Below, in pieces: positions 14,719-23,016 of a stretch of DNA of 32,647 bases; position 1 is the first letter of the stretch; each line of letters starts with the position of its first letter. The notes under the pieces were generated by a model. That model was not told the DNA's origin. It was given only the letters and a program-made list of their open reading frames with translations, and did not search any database. This DNA comes from Micromonospora sp. CP22 (GTDB lineage: Bacteria; Actinomycetota; Actinomycetes; Mycobacteriales; Micromonosporaceae), in contig NZ_VCJO01000004.1 of assembly GCF_009712475.1 (NCBI RefSeq), forward strand, positions 455,927-488,573. The letters run 5' to 3'. The position numbers and the translations under genes are program-made.

Positions 14719-16089
14719 TCAACAGATCAGCAGGCCGTGGTGCCGACCGCTGTCGCGCAGTGCGGCGAGCGCCTCGGCGGTCCCGAGCGGGGCCGGGTTG
14801 GGCAGGTCGTACGGCTGGGCGCGGAGCACCTCGGTGGCCCGTCGGGTGGGTACCGAGGTGACCGGGTAGCCGCGCGCCGAGGCGCGGTCCAGGGCCCGTC
14901 GCCGCCGCCCGAACCCGGCCACCGCCAGCCACTGCGGCAGACCCGCCAGCGCCGGTGAGCGTACGCCCGGCGGCTCCGGCAGCACGTCGACCGAGGTGAA
15001 CGACTCGCTGCCGGCCAGCCACCACTCCACCTGCTCGACGCTGCGCCGGGTGGCGTTCTCGCACCAGTAGGGCACCAGCCCGGCCCGGAGCACCTGCCAC
15101 GGGTCGAGCAGCCGACCGCACTCGACCACCAGGCGGTCACCGGTCTTGCCGGCCGCGCGCAGCCAGCGCCGGTACAGGTCGGCGATGGCCGCGCTGAGCG
15201 CCTCCGGGGCGGGTACCAGGATGCGGTGCAACGGGTGGCCGTGCCGCGAGGTCCAGTCCCGTACGCCCTGGTCGAAACCGGACTCCACGCCGTGTTCGGC
15301 GATGGCCGGCGGCGCGGAGATCTCCGGCGGGTCCCATCGGGTGCTGTCGCCGCCGGCCGAGCGCAGCACCTGCCGCAGCGCGTGGCTGTCGGGGTGGAAG
15401 TCCACCGGGGTCAGGCCGCTGGCCGGGCAGCCGAGCTGGAAGCTGTGGCCGTCGGCCGCGTCGACCACCGGCCAGGTCCGGGTGTCCCGCAGCATCAGCA
15501 CCGGCGCGCCGGGGGTCAGCCGGTCGGCCAGGAAGCTGCGGTACGCCGTCGGCAGCGCCTGCCAGCGACCGGTCAACGCCACCGTCGCCCCGGCCAGCGC
15601 GCCCCGGCTGGCCGGGCAGTGCACCTGCCTCAGGTGCAGGTCGGGGTTGCCGGCCAGCAGTCGCCCGGCGAGCGCCGCACCGTGGTCCAGGGCGGCCCGG
15701 GGTTGGTCCACCGCGCCCTGCGGCCAGTGCGCCACCATCTCGAACCCGGCGGGCAGCCAGGGCATGCCCAGCGCCACCGCCAGGTGTGCGACACCGCCGT
15801 GCGGGGAGCCCAGCAGCACCCCGGGATACCGGCGACGCGGGTACTGGTCGACGAACCAGCGGGCGACCCGGCCGGCGTCGACCTCGGCCGCCTGCCCCGC
15901 GGTGAGCGCGATCCGGCCGGCGGAGCGGATCGCCGCGGCCCGCCGCACCGGGTCGGGCGTGCCGGCGAACCGGGACACCGGCCCGGCGTGTCCGAGGTCG
16001 GCGCAGTCGCTGCCACGCAGGGCGCGGGCGGTGGCCGCGACCAGGGTGCGGGCGGTGCTGTCGGCGGCCACGACACGGTCGCCGGCCAT
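14719..16089 (-). CDS. Protein of unknown function
   Basis: A protein of about 456 residues that I do not recognise. It is soluble, without signal peptide or membrane helices. Recurring conserved-looking blocks are YPGVLLGSPHGGVAHLAVALGMPWLP, FEMVAHWPQGAVDQP, LTGRWQALPTAYRSFL, DTRTWPVVDAADGHSFQLGCPASGLTP and VVECGRLLDPWQVLRAGLVPYWCENATRRSVEQVEWWLAG. The first block has a nucleotide- or nucleophile-loop look (GSPHGG before an Ala-rich helix) but fits no motif I can name. The start is uncertain: ATG at 16089 or one of several in-frame GTG codons up to 16161. It follows the ThDP-enzyme-like gene by 66-135 bp on the same strand, so the two are probably co-transcribed. Confidence 0.6.
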   Translation of the reverse strand: MAGDRVVAADSTARTLVAATARALRGSDCADLGHAGPVSRFAGTPDPVRRAAAIRSAGRIALTAGQAAEVDAGRVARWFVDQYPRRRYPGVLLGSPHGGVAHLAVALGMPWLPAGFEMVAHWPQGAVDQPRAALDHGAALAGRLLAGNPDLHLRQVHCPASRGALAGATVALTGRWQALPTAYRSFLADRLTPGAPVLMLRDTRTWPVVDAADGHSFQLGCPASGLTPVDFHPDSHALRQVLRSAGGDSTRWDPPEISAPPAIAEHGVESGFDQGVRDWTSRHGHPLHRILVPAPEALSAAIADLYRRWLRAAGKTGDRLVVECGRLLDPWQVLRAGLVPYWCENATRRSVEQVEWWLAGSESFTSVDVLPEPPGVRSPALAGLPQWLAVAGFGRRRRALDRASARGYPVTSVPTRRATEVLRAQPYDLPNPAPLGTAEALAALRDSGRHHGLLIC

Positions 16090-16223
16090 GCCGGCCCCCG
16101 CCGCCGTCAGTCCCGGGCGCACCTTGCGCCCCGGCTCCACCTTGCCTCGATCGCTCACCACGCGGCCCGGCTTCCCGCCACGATGCGGGTTAAACAGGGC
16201 ATCTGCCCACCTGACGGCATCAA

Positions 16224-17378
16224 TCAGGGGATCTTGTCCGTTCCCGACAAGAACGGCCAGCCCGCCATCGTCGGCCCACCACCGGTCAGCACCATCGGGG
16301 ATGGCTCCGGCGGCGGCGAGGCAGCAAGGTCGCAGATGGTGCCGCCGGAGCGGTGGCTCAACGCGTCCGTCAGCACCTCCAGCACGGACGGCCGGTCGGC
16401 GTTCAGCGCCTCGTCCCAGGCCGCGCCGACCAACTCCGGCCGGTCGACGCGTACCCCGTGCAGGCCGAGTAGCCGGGCCCAGCCGGCGTAGGGGACGTCG
16501 TCGGTGACCGACCGGGCCGGATCCAGGTGCCGGGGATGACCGGAGCGGCTGTTGCAGACCAGCACCACCAGGCGCGGGTCCGGCCACGCCGGTCGCCGCC
16601 GGGCGACGGTGACCAGCTCCGCCAGGCCCTGCGCGCGCATCCCGTCGTCGGCGACCAGGGCGACCACCGGCCGGTCGGGGGCGGCCAGCTTCACGGCGAC
16701 GGCGTACGGCAACGCGCCACCGGGCAGCCCGGCCGGACCCACGACGGCGACCTCACCGGGTGCCCCCGGGGGGTGCGCGAGGCGCAGGGTGCCGTCGACG
16801 ACCACCGTCGCGGTCGGCGGCAACCGGGTGGACAGCTCGTCGAGCACCAGCCGCGCCGCGAACCCCGGGGACCCGACCCGGGCCCGGCCGTCCGCCGGCC
16901 GGTACGGCAGCACCAGGCCCACCGGGCCGCCACCGCGCGAGGCGGCACGCAGCGCCTCGTCCATCGCCTGGGGCACGCGCACCGGGTCGGTGGCGAACCG
17001 GACGTCGTGGCACACCTCGGCGAGCAGTCGGGTGGTGACACCCACCTCGCCACCCGGGACCGGACCCGGCTCGGCGACGACCGCGAGCACCGGCAGGTGG
17101 GCACGGCGGGCGGCGTCGAGCCCGGCGAGCAGTCCACCGGCGCACGTGCCGCCGGCCGCCAGGCAGACACCCGGGTCACCGGTGCGGCGGGCGTGTCCGG
17201 CCGCCATCAGCGCGGCACTCTCCGGAGTGCGGGCCGGGACGAACTCCGGGTCGCCACCGGTGGCGTCGAGCGCGTCGACAAGTGCCGTGACCGGCGCCTG
17301 CGGATGACCGAAGACCCGGGGAATCCGCCCGGCCGACAGCCCGCTGACGACCGCGTCGGCGATGCTCGGCTCAGGCAC
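16224..17378 (-). CDS. Compact thiamine-diphosphate-enzyme-like protein
   Basis: A 384-residue relative of acetolactate synthase/pyruvate oxidase-type ThDP enzymes, much shorter than their usual 550-600. The N-terminal PYR-like part has ARTPESAALMAAGHARRTGDPGVCLAAGGTCAGGLLAGLDAARRAHLPVLAV, including a glutamate placed like the cofactor-activating one. The C-terminal PP-like part has LPYAVAVKLAAPDRPVVALVADDGMRAQGLAELVTVARR and VLVCNSRSG, where canonical enzymes have a GDG...N(N) cofactor motif; here it reads ADDG. The middle domain is almost absent. Cofactor binding is therefore unsure. The GTG start at 17378 overlaps the stop of the upstream gene by 8 bp, a sign of translational coupling. Confidence 0.7.
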   Translation of the reverse strand: MPEPSIADAVVSGLSAGRIPRVFGHPQAPVTALVDALDATGGDPEFVPARTPESAALMAAGHARRTGDPGVCLAAGGTCAGGLLAGLDAARRAHLPVLAVVAEPGPVPGGEVGVTTRLLAEVCHDVRFATDPVRVPQAMDEALRAASRGGGPVGLVLPYRPADGRARVGSPGFAARLVLDELSTRLPPTATVVVDGTLRLAHPPGAPGEVAVVGPAGLPGGALPYAVAVKLAAPDRPVVALVADDGMRAQGLAELVTVARRRPAWPDPRLVVLVCNSRSGHPRHLDPARSVTDDVPYAGWARLLGLHGVRVDRPELVGAAWDEALNADRPSVLEVLTDALSHRSGGTICDLAASPPPEPSPMVLTGGGPTMAGWPFLSGTDKIP

Positions 17379-18489
17379 CGCCCCGGCCCGGGGTGACCGG
17401 GTCGACGTAGCGCAGCACCGCGCCCACCCCGTCCACCAGTTGCGGCGCCTCGTCCGGACCGAGCACGGTCAACTCGGCGTCGGTGCCCACCAGGGCACGC
17501 ACCAGCGCCGCGTCGGTCCGGACCCGCTCCGGTTCGGCGACCGTGGGCAGTTGACCCGGATCGGTGGCGATGTCGGTGGCCGCCGGGCCGATCCAGAGTT
17601 CACCGTCGGCCGACGGGTCGTCGACGATGAGCATGGTGTCGACCTGGTTGCGCTGCAACGCGGCCACCACGGCGTCGAGGCCCATGCCGACGTCCTCCTG
17701 CGTGCCGAAGCGGTCCAGGGCCGCGTGCACCCGCTGGTCGGCCACCTCGGCGATGGTCTGCACGGTCAGGTCGTCCAGCAGCGTCTGGTCGGCTCCACCG
17801 GCCCGCGAGCCGGCGTCGGTGCGTACCACCATGTCCTGCCAGCGGTCCGGCATCTGGGCGGCGATCATGCCGGTGGCGCGGACGTCACCGGCCACCACCA
17901 CCACCTCGGCGCCGACCCGCTCGGCCAGCTCGACGGTCGCGGCGGTGACGTCACCGGCGTTGTGATGCCACGCCTCCATCGCGGCCCGCTGGTAGCGCGA
18001 CTGGGACCAGCCACCGGGCTGGACCCGACGCAGCGGGTAGCTCTCCCGACCGGTCACGTGCGCCCGGCGCGGCACCCCACCGGCGCTGACCGACATCGCG
18101 TCGGCGCCGGTGCGGTCGGCCAGCACCCGCACCCACGCGACCTGCTCACCCCGTTGGGCCAGCAGCGGCATCACGTGCGGCAGCGGATCGTAGGAGGCCA
18201 GGTCCCGACGCGGCGGGGCGGACAGGTACTCGGAGAGCACCACCTGCCCGTGGGTGCCGAACACGGCGAGCCCGTAGTCGCCGGGCATCGGGTCGTGCCC
18301 TCGGACGACCCGGTCGATGGCGGCGAGCGTCGGCTCGTCCGCCCCGTGCTCGGCCAGTTGCCGTTGCAGACCGCGCCAGCGCAGATCGAGCGCCGCGTGC
18401 GCGTCCTCGGTGTCCAGTGAGGCGTCCAGGTAGACCGAGCACCACGGGCCTGGACGCTGGTACAGCGGGCGCAGGAAGGACAGCTGCAT
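17371..18489 (-). CDS. eRF1-like protein of the Vms1/Rv2629 type
   Basis: A 372-residue protein of the bacterial eRF1-like group to which M. tuberculosis Rv2629 belongs and which is now often annotated as Vms1/Ankzf1-family peptidyl-tRNA hydrolase. The loop at residues 155-168 (VQPGGWSQSRYQRA) stands where eukaryotic Vms1/eRF1 carry their catalytic glutamine loop. Later blocks AERVGAEVVVVAGDVRATGMIA and LQRNQVDTMLIVDD resemble the pelota/eRF1 domain 2-3 fold. The true start is the ATG at 18489 (MQLSFLRPLY), with AGGGG upstream; nine further codons are open but unlikely. A role in rescue of stalled ribosomes or in hibernation is inferred from the family only. It heads the coupled unit with the two genes downstream. 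Confidence 0.8.
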   Translation of the reverse strand: MQLSFLRPLYQRPGPWCSVYLDASLDTEDAHAALDLRWRGLQRQLAEHGADEPTLAAIDRVVRGHDPMPGDYGLAVFGTHGQVVLSEYLSAPPRRDLASYDPLPHVMPLLAQRGEQVAWVRVLADRTGADAMSVSAGGVPRRAHVTGRESYPLRRVQPGGWSQSRYQRAAMEAWHHNAGDVTAATVELAERVGAEVVVVAGDVRATGMIAAQMPDRWQDMVVRTDAGSRAGGADQTLLDDLTVQTIAEVADQRVHAALDRFGTQEDVGMGLDAVVAALQRNQVDTMLIVDDPSADGELWIGPAATDIATDPGQLPTVAEPERVRTDAALVRALVGTDAELTVLGPDEAPQLVDGVGAVLRYVDPVTPGRGGA

Positions 18490-18593
18490 GCTCGACCCCT
18501 TTCCAGCTCGGCCCACCGCTTACCCGCCCCGTCGGGCTTGTCACCTGCCGGCAATCGCGTGACCAGTTTTCATTCACGTCGTTCAACCTCGAG

Positions 18594-18606
18594 GATCGAT
18601 ACGATC
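18594..18606 (+). promoter_or_regulatory. Small dyad in the divergent 18490-18636 region
   Basis: GATCG-ATA-CGATC is a perfect inverted repeat, and TACGAT inside it (18600-18605) is a good -10 for the gene starting at 18637. No well-spaced -35 is seen. The 147-bp region is shared by divergent promoters and is clearly less GC-rich than its surroundings. Confidence 0.3.
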
Positions 18607-18636
18607 TGTAGGCACACGTGGACTCTGGGTGGTGAC

Positions 18637-19176
18637 ATGGACGCGACATCGTACTCCCGGCGCAGCCTGCACCCCACCGGGCGGATCCTCACCGCGCAGA
18701 TCGTGCGTCTGATGGACGGCTATCCCCGGGAGGTGCGGGTGGGGCAGCCGGTGCTGGTGTTGGTGCTGGCGGCTGCCGGGGTGGCGGGCCTGCTCGCCCG
18801 GCTGGTACGCGCCGTGCTCTCGGCGGGCTCCGGCACCGGTCGGCGCAGCTTCAAGGAGCTGAAGAAGGGCCCCGAATACCTGGTCACCCCGGTCCGCCTA
18901 CGGGATGCCGACGGCCGCCTCTACGAGGTGGAGCTGCACGGGCACCTGCCGCAGAGCGCACTGCATCCGGCCGACCACGTCCAGCTGACCCTGCGCGACC
19001 AGGGTGATCCCGACCTGGCGCCGAAGATCGAACGGATCGTCAACCTGACCACGGGGCAGTTGCTCCGGCCGCGTACCGCCACCATGTGGTCGCACCTGGG
19101 GCCGCCGCTGTTGCTCCAGGCGGTGCTGGGCGTGCTGGTCATCGCCACGGTGGCCGCCTGCACTGCGGTGAGCTGA
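18637..19176 (+). CDS. Membrane protein of unknown function
   Basis: A 179-residue protein starting MDATSYSRRSLHPTGR (ATG 18637, weak GGTGG site). It has one hydrophobic segment at about residues 35-56 (VLVLVLAAAGVAGLLARLVRAVL), a soluble central part (about 60-140) with KGPEYLVTPVRLRDADGRLYEVELHGHLPQSALHPADHVQLTLRDQ that looks like a small beta-barrel, and a C-terminal helix (HLGPPLLLQAVLGVLVIATVAA, about 155-176). Both ends are thus membrane-anchored with the middle on one side. I do not recognise the family. It is divergent from the eRF1-like gene and 125 bp upstream of the GCS2-like gene. Confidence 0.7.
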   Translation: MDATSYSRRSLHPTGRILTAQIVRLMDGYPREVRVGQPVLVLVLAAAGVAGLLARLVRAVLSAGSGTGRRSFKELKKGPEYLVTPVRLRDADGRLYEVELHGHLPQSALHPADHVQLTLRDQGDPDLAPKIERIVNLTTGQLLRPRTATMWSHLGPPLLLQAVLGVLVIATVAACTAVS

Positions 19177-19252
19177 GCCGCGGCGTCGGCGAGGGCTGCG
19201 ACACCGCGCGGGGACCGGTACCGCGACGGTGGGCGTCGACCCGCGCGGGGTG

Positions 19253-19278
19253 GCATGGACGTGCGACGTTCCGGGTAC
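19253..19278 (+). promoter_or_regulatory. Possible SigB/SigF-type promoter of the GCS2-like gene
   Basis: GCAT, 16 nt, GGGTAC. The -10 is exact; the -35 fits only the relaxed GNNT form. It is intergenic and 24 bp from the ATG at 19302. The weakest of the seven sites. Confidence 0.38.
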
Positions 19279-19301
19279 CAGCGGTGACAGGGTGGTGACC
19301 A

Positions 19302-20780
19302 ATGGGCGAGGAAGTCGGCGTACAGACCTTCAGCCGCCAGGATCGGGCACGCTATCGGGACAAGGTGCGCCGCTGTCTCGACGTCTTCGCCGAGATGCTG
19401 CGCGAGTCCCGGTTCGACGTCGACCGGCCGATGACCGGGCTGGAGATCGAGCTGAACCTGGTCGACGCCGAGTCGATGCCGGCGATGCGCAACGCCGACG
19501 TGTTGCGCGCGGTGGCCGACCCGAGCTTCCAGACGGAACTGGGCCAGTTCAACATCGAGATCAATGTCGCACCACGGCGGCTGACCGGTGTCGGCACCGC
19601 CGAGTTCGAGGAGCACGTACGCGCCAGCCTGAACGCGGCCGACCAGCAGGCCCGTACGGTCGGCGCGTACCTGGTGATGATCGGGATCCTGCCCACGGTG
19701 CGGCCGGAGCACCTGACCGCCGCCACGCTGTCGGCCAACCCCCGCTACGCGCTGCTCAACGAGCAGATCTTCGCGGCCCGGGGAGAGGACCTGCGGATCG
19801 CCGTCAACGGGGTGGAGCGGCTGGCGATCACCGTCGACACGATCACGCCGGAGGCGGCGTGCACCAGCACCCAGTTCCACCTCCAGGTCAGCCCCGGGCA
19901 GTTCGCCGACTACTGGAACGCCGCCCAGGCCATCGCCGGGGTCCAGGTGGCGCTCGGCGCGAACTCGCCGCTGTTCTTCGGCCGTGAGTTGTGGCGCGAG
20001 ACCCGGGTTCCGCTGTTCCAGCAGGCCACCGACACCCGCCCCGAGGAGATCAAGACCCAGGGCGTACGCCCCCGGGTCTGGTTCGGCGAACGTTGGATCA
20101 CCTCCGTGTTCGACCTGTTCGAGGAGAACGTGCGCTTCTTCCCGGCGTTGCTGCCGGTCTGCGATCCGGAGGACCCGTCCGAGACGCTCGCCGCCGGAGG
20201 AGTGCCGCACCTGGCCGAGTTGCGGCTGCACAACGGCACCATCTACCGGTGGAACCGGCCGGTCTACGACGTGGTGCGGGGCCGACCGCACCTGCGGGTG
20301 GAGAACCGGGTCCTGCCGGCCGGGCCGACGGTGCTGGACACCGTCGCCAACGGCGCGTTCTACTTCGGGCTGGTCCGGGCACTCGCCGAGGCCGACCGGC
20401 CACTGTGGTCGCAGATGTCGTTCAGCGCCGCCGAGGAGAACTTCAACACCTGCGCCCGGCACGGCATCGACGCCCACGTCTTCTGGCCCGGCCTGGGCTA
20501 CCTGCCGGTGACCGAGTTGGTGCTGCGCCGCCTGCTGCCCCTGGCCCACCACGGTCTGGACCGGTGGGGTGTCGAGCCCGACGAGCGGGACCGGCTGCTC
20601 GGCATCATCGAACAGCGCTGCCTGACCGGCCGTAACGGGGCCAGTTGGCAGGTGGCGACCCTGCACCGGTTGGAGTCGGCCGACCAACTGGACCGCCCGG
20701 ACGCCCTGCGCGAGGTGGTGCGGCACTACGTGGAGCTGATGCACAGCAACCGGCCGGTCCACGACTGGCCGATCCCCTGA
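19302..20780 (+). CDS. GCS2/YbdK-type carboxylate-amine ligase family protein
   Basis: A 492-residue protein of the glutamate-cysteine ligase GCS2 family. Family blocks are MTGLEIELNLVD (residues 44-55; ATP/metal-binding glutamates), TELGQFNIEINVAPRRL, STQFHLQVSP, VALGANSPLFFG and LRVENRVLPAGP. Enzymes of this fold join an amino acid to a carboxylate using ATP. Actinobacteria make mycothiol, not glutathione, so a classical glutathione role is unlikely; relatives include the ergothioneine enzyme EgtA (about 430 residues), but no other egt genes are near. GGGTGGTG lies before the ATG. A SigB-type promoter is possible. The exact substrate cannot be named. Confidence 0.84.
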   Translation: MGEEVGVQTFSRQDRARYRDKVRRCLDVFAEMLRESRFDVDRPMTGLEIELNLVDAESMPAMRNADVLRAVADPSFQTELGQFNIEINVAPRRLTGVGTAEFEEHVRASLNAADQQARTVGAYLVMIGILPTVRPEHLTAATLSANPRYALLNEQIFAARGEDLRIAVNGVERLAITVDTITPEAACTSTQFHLQVSPGQFADYWNAAQAIAGVQVALGANSPLFFGRELWRETRVPLFQQATDTRPEEIKTQGVRPRVWFGERWITSVFDLFEENVRFFPALLPVCDPEDPSETLAAGGVPHLAELRLHNGTIYRWNRPVYDVVRGRPHLRVENRVLPAGPTVLDTVANGAFYFGLVRALAEADRPLWSQMSFSAAEENFNTCARHGIDAHVFWPGLGYLPVTELVLRRLLPLAHHGLDRWGVEPDERDRLLGIIEQRCLTGRNGASWQVATLHRLESADQLDRPDALREVVRHYVELMHSNRPVHDWPIP

Positions 20781-20799
20781 CCACCTCCCGACACAAAGC

Positions 20800-20827
20800 G
20801 TGACGACACCTGCACGGCGACTACCGT
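20800..20827 (+). promoter_or_regulatory. Probable housekeeping promoter of the secreted-protein gene
   Basis: GTGACG (20800-20805), 16 nt, TACCGT (20822-20827) fits a primary-sigma promoter reasonably well; the start codon follows at 20866. Confidence 0.35.
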
Positions 20828-20865
20828 GAGGGCATTTCGTCCGCCGGGTGGAGAGGATCCCGCCG

Positions 20866-21951
20866 ATGTCGCGGTCACTACGTCACGCCGTCCCACTCAC
20901 CGTCGCCCTGCTGGTCGTGAGCCTGCCGCAGGCCGCCACGGCGAGCCCCGGTCCCACTCAGCGCGACGCCGCGCCCCTCACTGTCACCTCCTCCGCCCAC
21001 CGGCACCCGTCGGCCACCACCCCCGGCCAGGTACGGACCACGCTGCGGGACGCGGCCACCGGAGCCGTCGCCCGTGGCTGCGTGTGGCTGGTCCCGGCCG
21101 AACGCGACCGGCTCACCGTCGTGGCGCTCGGCGAGGAGCAGGCCGGTCGCCACCTCAGCTGCACCGACGTCGACGGAGGCGAGGTGCTCGCCACCGACGT
21201 GCCGCCCGGCCGTTACCACCTGCTGGCCCGCCCCTATGACACCGCGCGGCACGGCGTGCAGTGGGTCGGCCGCCACGGCGGCACCGGCCAGCGGGAGCAT
21301 GCGGCGACCGTCCAGGTGCGACCGGGCCGGACGGTCACCGCCCCGACGGTCCGGTTCGACCCGCCGGGCACGGTCACCGGTCGGGTCACCCGCGCGGCGG
21401 ACGGCACCCCGGTCTCCGCCGGATACGTGCTGCCGCTGCCGGTCGTCCCCCATCCGAAGTACGGCGACCACGGCCCGATGACCGACGACGACGGCCGCTA
21501 CACGCTCACCGGCCTCGGGCCGTACCACTGGCCGCTCTACTACACCGGCTACGGGCTGGCCAGCCAGTGGTCCGGTGGCGTCGCCGACCGCAGGCAGGCG
21601 CGTCCGGTGCGGGTCCGGGCCGGCTCGACCGTCACCGCCGACCAGAAGCTGGTCGCGGGCACCGTGGTCAGCGGCACCATCACCGTCGACGAGATGCCGA
21701 ACTATTCCCAGGTGATCGCCTTCCACGCGGGCACCGGCGACGTGGTGGGGACCGTCGACGTGGGCTCCGACTACACCCTGCGGCTACTGCCGGGGCAGCG
21801 GGTGCTGCTGCGCTGCGACTGCGCGTACGCGCCGAGCCGCTGGTTCCCGAACGCGGCGGAGGTCTCCGGGGCACGGCCGGTACGGGTCGGACCCGCCCCG
21901 GTCACCGCAGACTTCGACCTGACCGGTCCCGCCACCGCGTCGGCCCGCTGA
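20866..21951 (+). CDS. Secreted protein with carboxypeptidase-regulatory-like domains
   Basis: A 361-residue exported protein. MSRSLRHAVPLTVALLVVSLPQAATASPG is a Sec signal peptide with a probable cut after ATA/AS near residue 26; GGAGAGG precedes the ATG. The mature part is all-beta. One Ig-like or transthyretin-like unit is clear near residues 165-215 (GTVTGRVTRAADGTPVSAGYV then DDDGRYTLTGL), followed by a second, VVSGTITVDE...VGSDYTLRLLPGQ. Such domains are usually carbohydrate- or protein-binding accessories. No catalytic domain is seen. It may be a stand-alone cell-surface or matrix protein. Two cysteine pairs (RGCVW, LSCTD; LRCDCAY) could form disulfides outside the cell. Confidence 0.78.
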   Translation: MSRSLRHAVPLTVALLVVSLPQAATASPGPTQRDAAPLTVTSSAHRHPSATTPGQVRTTLRDAATGAVARGCVWLVPAERDRLTVVALGEEQAGRHLSCTDVDGGEVLATDVPPGRYHLLARPYDTARHGVQWVGRHGGTGQREHAATVQVRPGRTVTAPTVRFDPPGTVTGRVTRAADGTPVSAGYVLPLPVVPHPKYGDHGPMTDDDGRYTLTGLGPYHWPLYYTGYGLASQWSGGVADRRQARPVRVRAGSTVTADQKLVAGTVVSGTITVDEMPNYSQVIAFHAGTGDVVGTVDVGSDYTLRLLPGQRVLLRCDCAYAPSRWFPNAAEVSGARPVRVGPAPVTADFDLTGPATASAR

Positions 21952-21968
21952 CGAGCATCCGGATCCGA

Positions 21969-21987
21969 CCACCGGTCGACCCGGTGG
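21969..21987. terminator. Terminator between convergent genes
   Basis: CCACCGG and CCGGTGG form a 7-bp stem with a 5-nt loop in the 43-bp space between the secreted-protein and beta-lactamase stops. Confidence 0.5.
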
Positions 21988-21994
21988 CCGGCGG

Positions 21995-22912
21995 TCAGCC
22001 TCGGCGCAACGCGTCGAGGGTGAGTTCGGCGGCCCGGGCGAGCAGGGAGTCGTCGCTGTCGGCGTCGGGCCGGTCCCGGCTGGAGAGCACGGCCAGCACG
22101 ATCGGGGCCCGCTCCGGCGGCCAGACGACCGCGATGTCGTTGCGTGTCCCGTGGGCGGCCGTACCGGTCTTGTCGCCCACCTCCCAGCCGTCCGGCGTGC
22201 CGGCCCGGATCGTCGTGTCTCCGGTGGTGTTGCGCTTGAGCCAGTCGACCAGCACGGCCCGGTCCTGCGCGGAGAGGGCGTCGTCGACCGCGTACGCCCG
22301 CAACGTGGTGGCCAGGGCGCGGGGCGTGCTGGTGTCGCGGTCGTCGCCCGGGACGTACGCGTTGAGGTCGGTCTCCCATCGCGCCGGTTCGGTGACCTCG
22401 TCGCCGAGGTCACGCAGCACCTGCTTGAAGCCGTCCGGCCCACCGAGTCGATCGAGCAGCAGGTTCCCGGCGGTGTTGTCGCTGTAGCGCACCGCCGCGT
22501 CGGCGATGGCGCGCAGCGACAGGCCGGTGTCCACGTGCCGCTCGGTGATCGGCGAGTAGGTGACCAGGTCGTCGCGGGAGTAGCTGACGACCCGGTCCAG
22601 TTCCTCGGTCGGAGTCGCGGCGAGCACCGCGGCGGCGGCGAGGGCCTTGAAGGTCGAGGCGTACGCGAAGCGCTCGTCGGCCCGGTGCGTGACGGTGTGG
22701 CCGGTGCCGGTGTCGACGGCGTACACGCCGAGGCGGGCGTCGAACTCGCGTTCCAGCGGCGCGAAGTCGACGGTGATCGGGGCGGCGGACGACCACCCTT
22801 CGGTGACCGTCGGTGTCGTGGTGGTCGGGGTGCCCGGCGAGCAGCCGGCGGGTAGGCCGAGCGCCAGTACGGCGGCGAGCACGACGGCACAGCTGTGACG
22901 GGTACGGGCCAC
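21995..22912 (-). CDS. Class A beta-lactamase, lipoprotein-type signal
   Basis: A 305-residue serine beta-lactamase that hydrolyses beta-lactam rings outside the membrane. All class A motifs are present: STFK at 86-89, SDN at 144-146, the omega-loop ExxxN (WETDLN, Glu180 and Asn184) and KTG at 248-250. The N-terminus MARTRHSC...LPAGCSPG is a signal peptide with a lipobox, so the mature protein is probably tethered at Cys24. I chose the GTG at 22912 because GGAGGAGG lies eight bases upstream; an in-frame ATG at 22957 would sit within the promoter and spoil the signal peptide. The gene is divergent from a membrane protein-XRE operon and shares with it a long dyad, so regulated expression is likely. 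Confidence 0.95.
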   Translation of the reverse strand: MARTRHSCAVVLAAVLALGLPAGCSPGTPTTTTPTVTEGWSSAAPITVDFAPLEREFDARLGVYAVDTGTGHTVTHRADERFAYASTFKALAAAAVLAATPTEELDRVVSYSRDDLVTYSPITERHVDTGLSLRAIADAAVRYSDNTAGNLLLDRLGGPDGFKQVLRDLGDEVTEPARWETDLNAYVPGDDRDTSTPRALATTLRAYAVDDALSAQDRAVLVDWLKRNTTGDTTIRAGTPDGWEVGDKTGTAAHGTRNDIAVVWPPERAPIVLAVLSSRDRPDADSDDSLLARAAELTLDALRRG

Positions 22913-22936
22913 GGTTGGGGTCCTCCTCCGAGCAGG

Positions 22937-22990
22937 GATGTAAAACTTTCTAGACATCGAGTCTAAGAAACTTTACTCTGGGCATGTCAA
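22937..22990. promoter_or_regulatory. Divergent bla / membrane-protein promoters over a shared dyad
   Basis: The centre is TAGAC-N5-GTCTA (22951-22965), within an imperfect 35-bp dyad at 22941-22975 (11 of 15 arm positions match). Plus strand: TAGACA (22951-22956), 17 nt, TACTCT (22974-22979) is a good promoter for the gene at 23017. Minus strand: TTGACA (22985-22990) with TTAGAC or TAGACT (18-19 nt away) can serve bla. The dyad overlaps the -35 of one and the -10 of the other, so one bound repressor could shut both. Confidence 0.55.
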
Positions 22991-23016
22991 TAATTCTTTA
23001 CATCGAGGAGCCGGTG

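Noticed and set aside
18520..18545. GGGTAA on the minus strand upstream of the eRF1-like gene
   Set aside because: The -35 region reads GGTG or GTGA, which does not fit the SigB/SigF consensus well enough.
18921..20762. A minus-strand open frame of about 610 codons
   Set aside because: It is fully opposite the GCS2-like gene and part of the membrane-protein gene, which have recognisable proteins.
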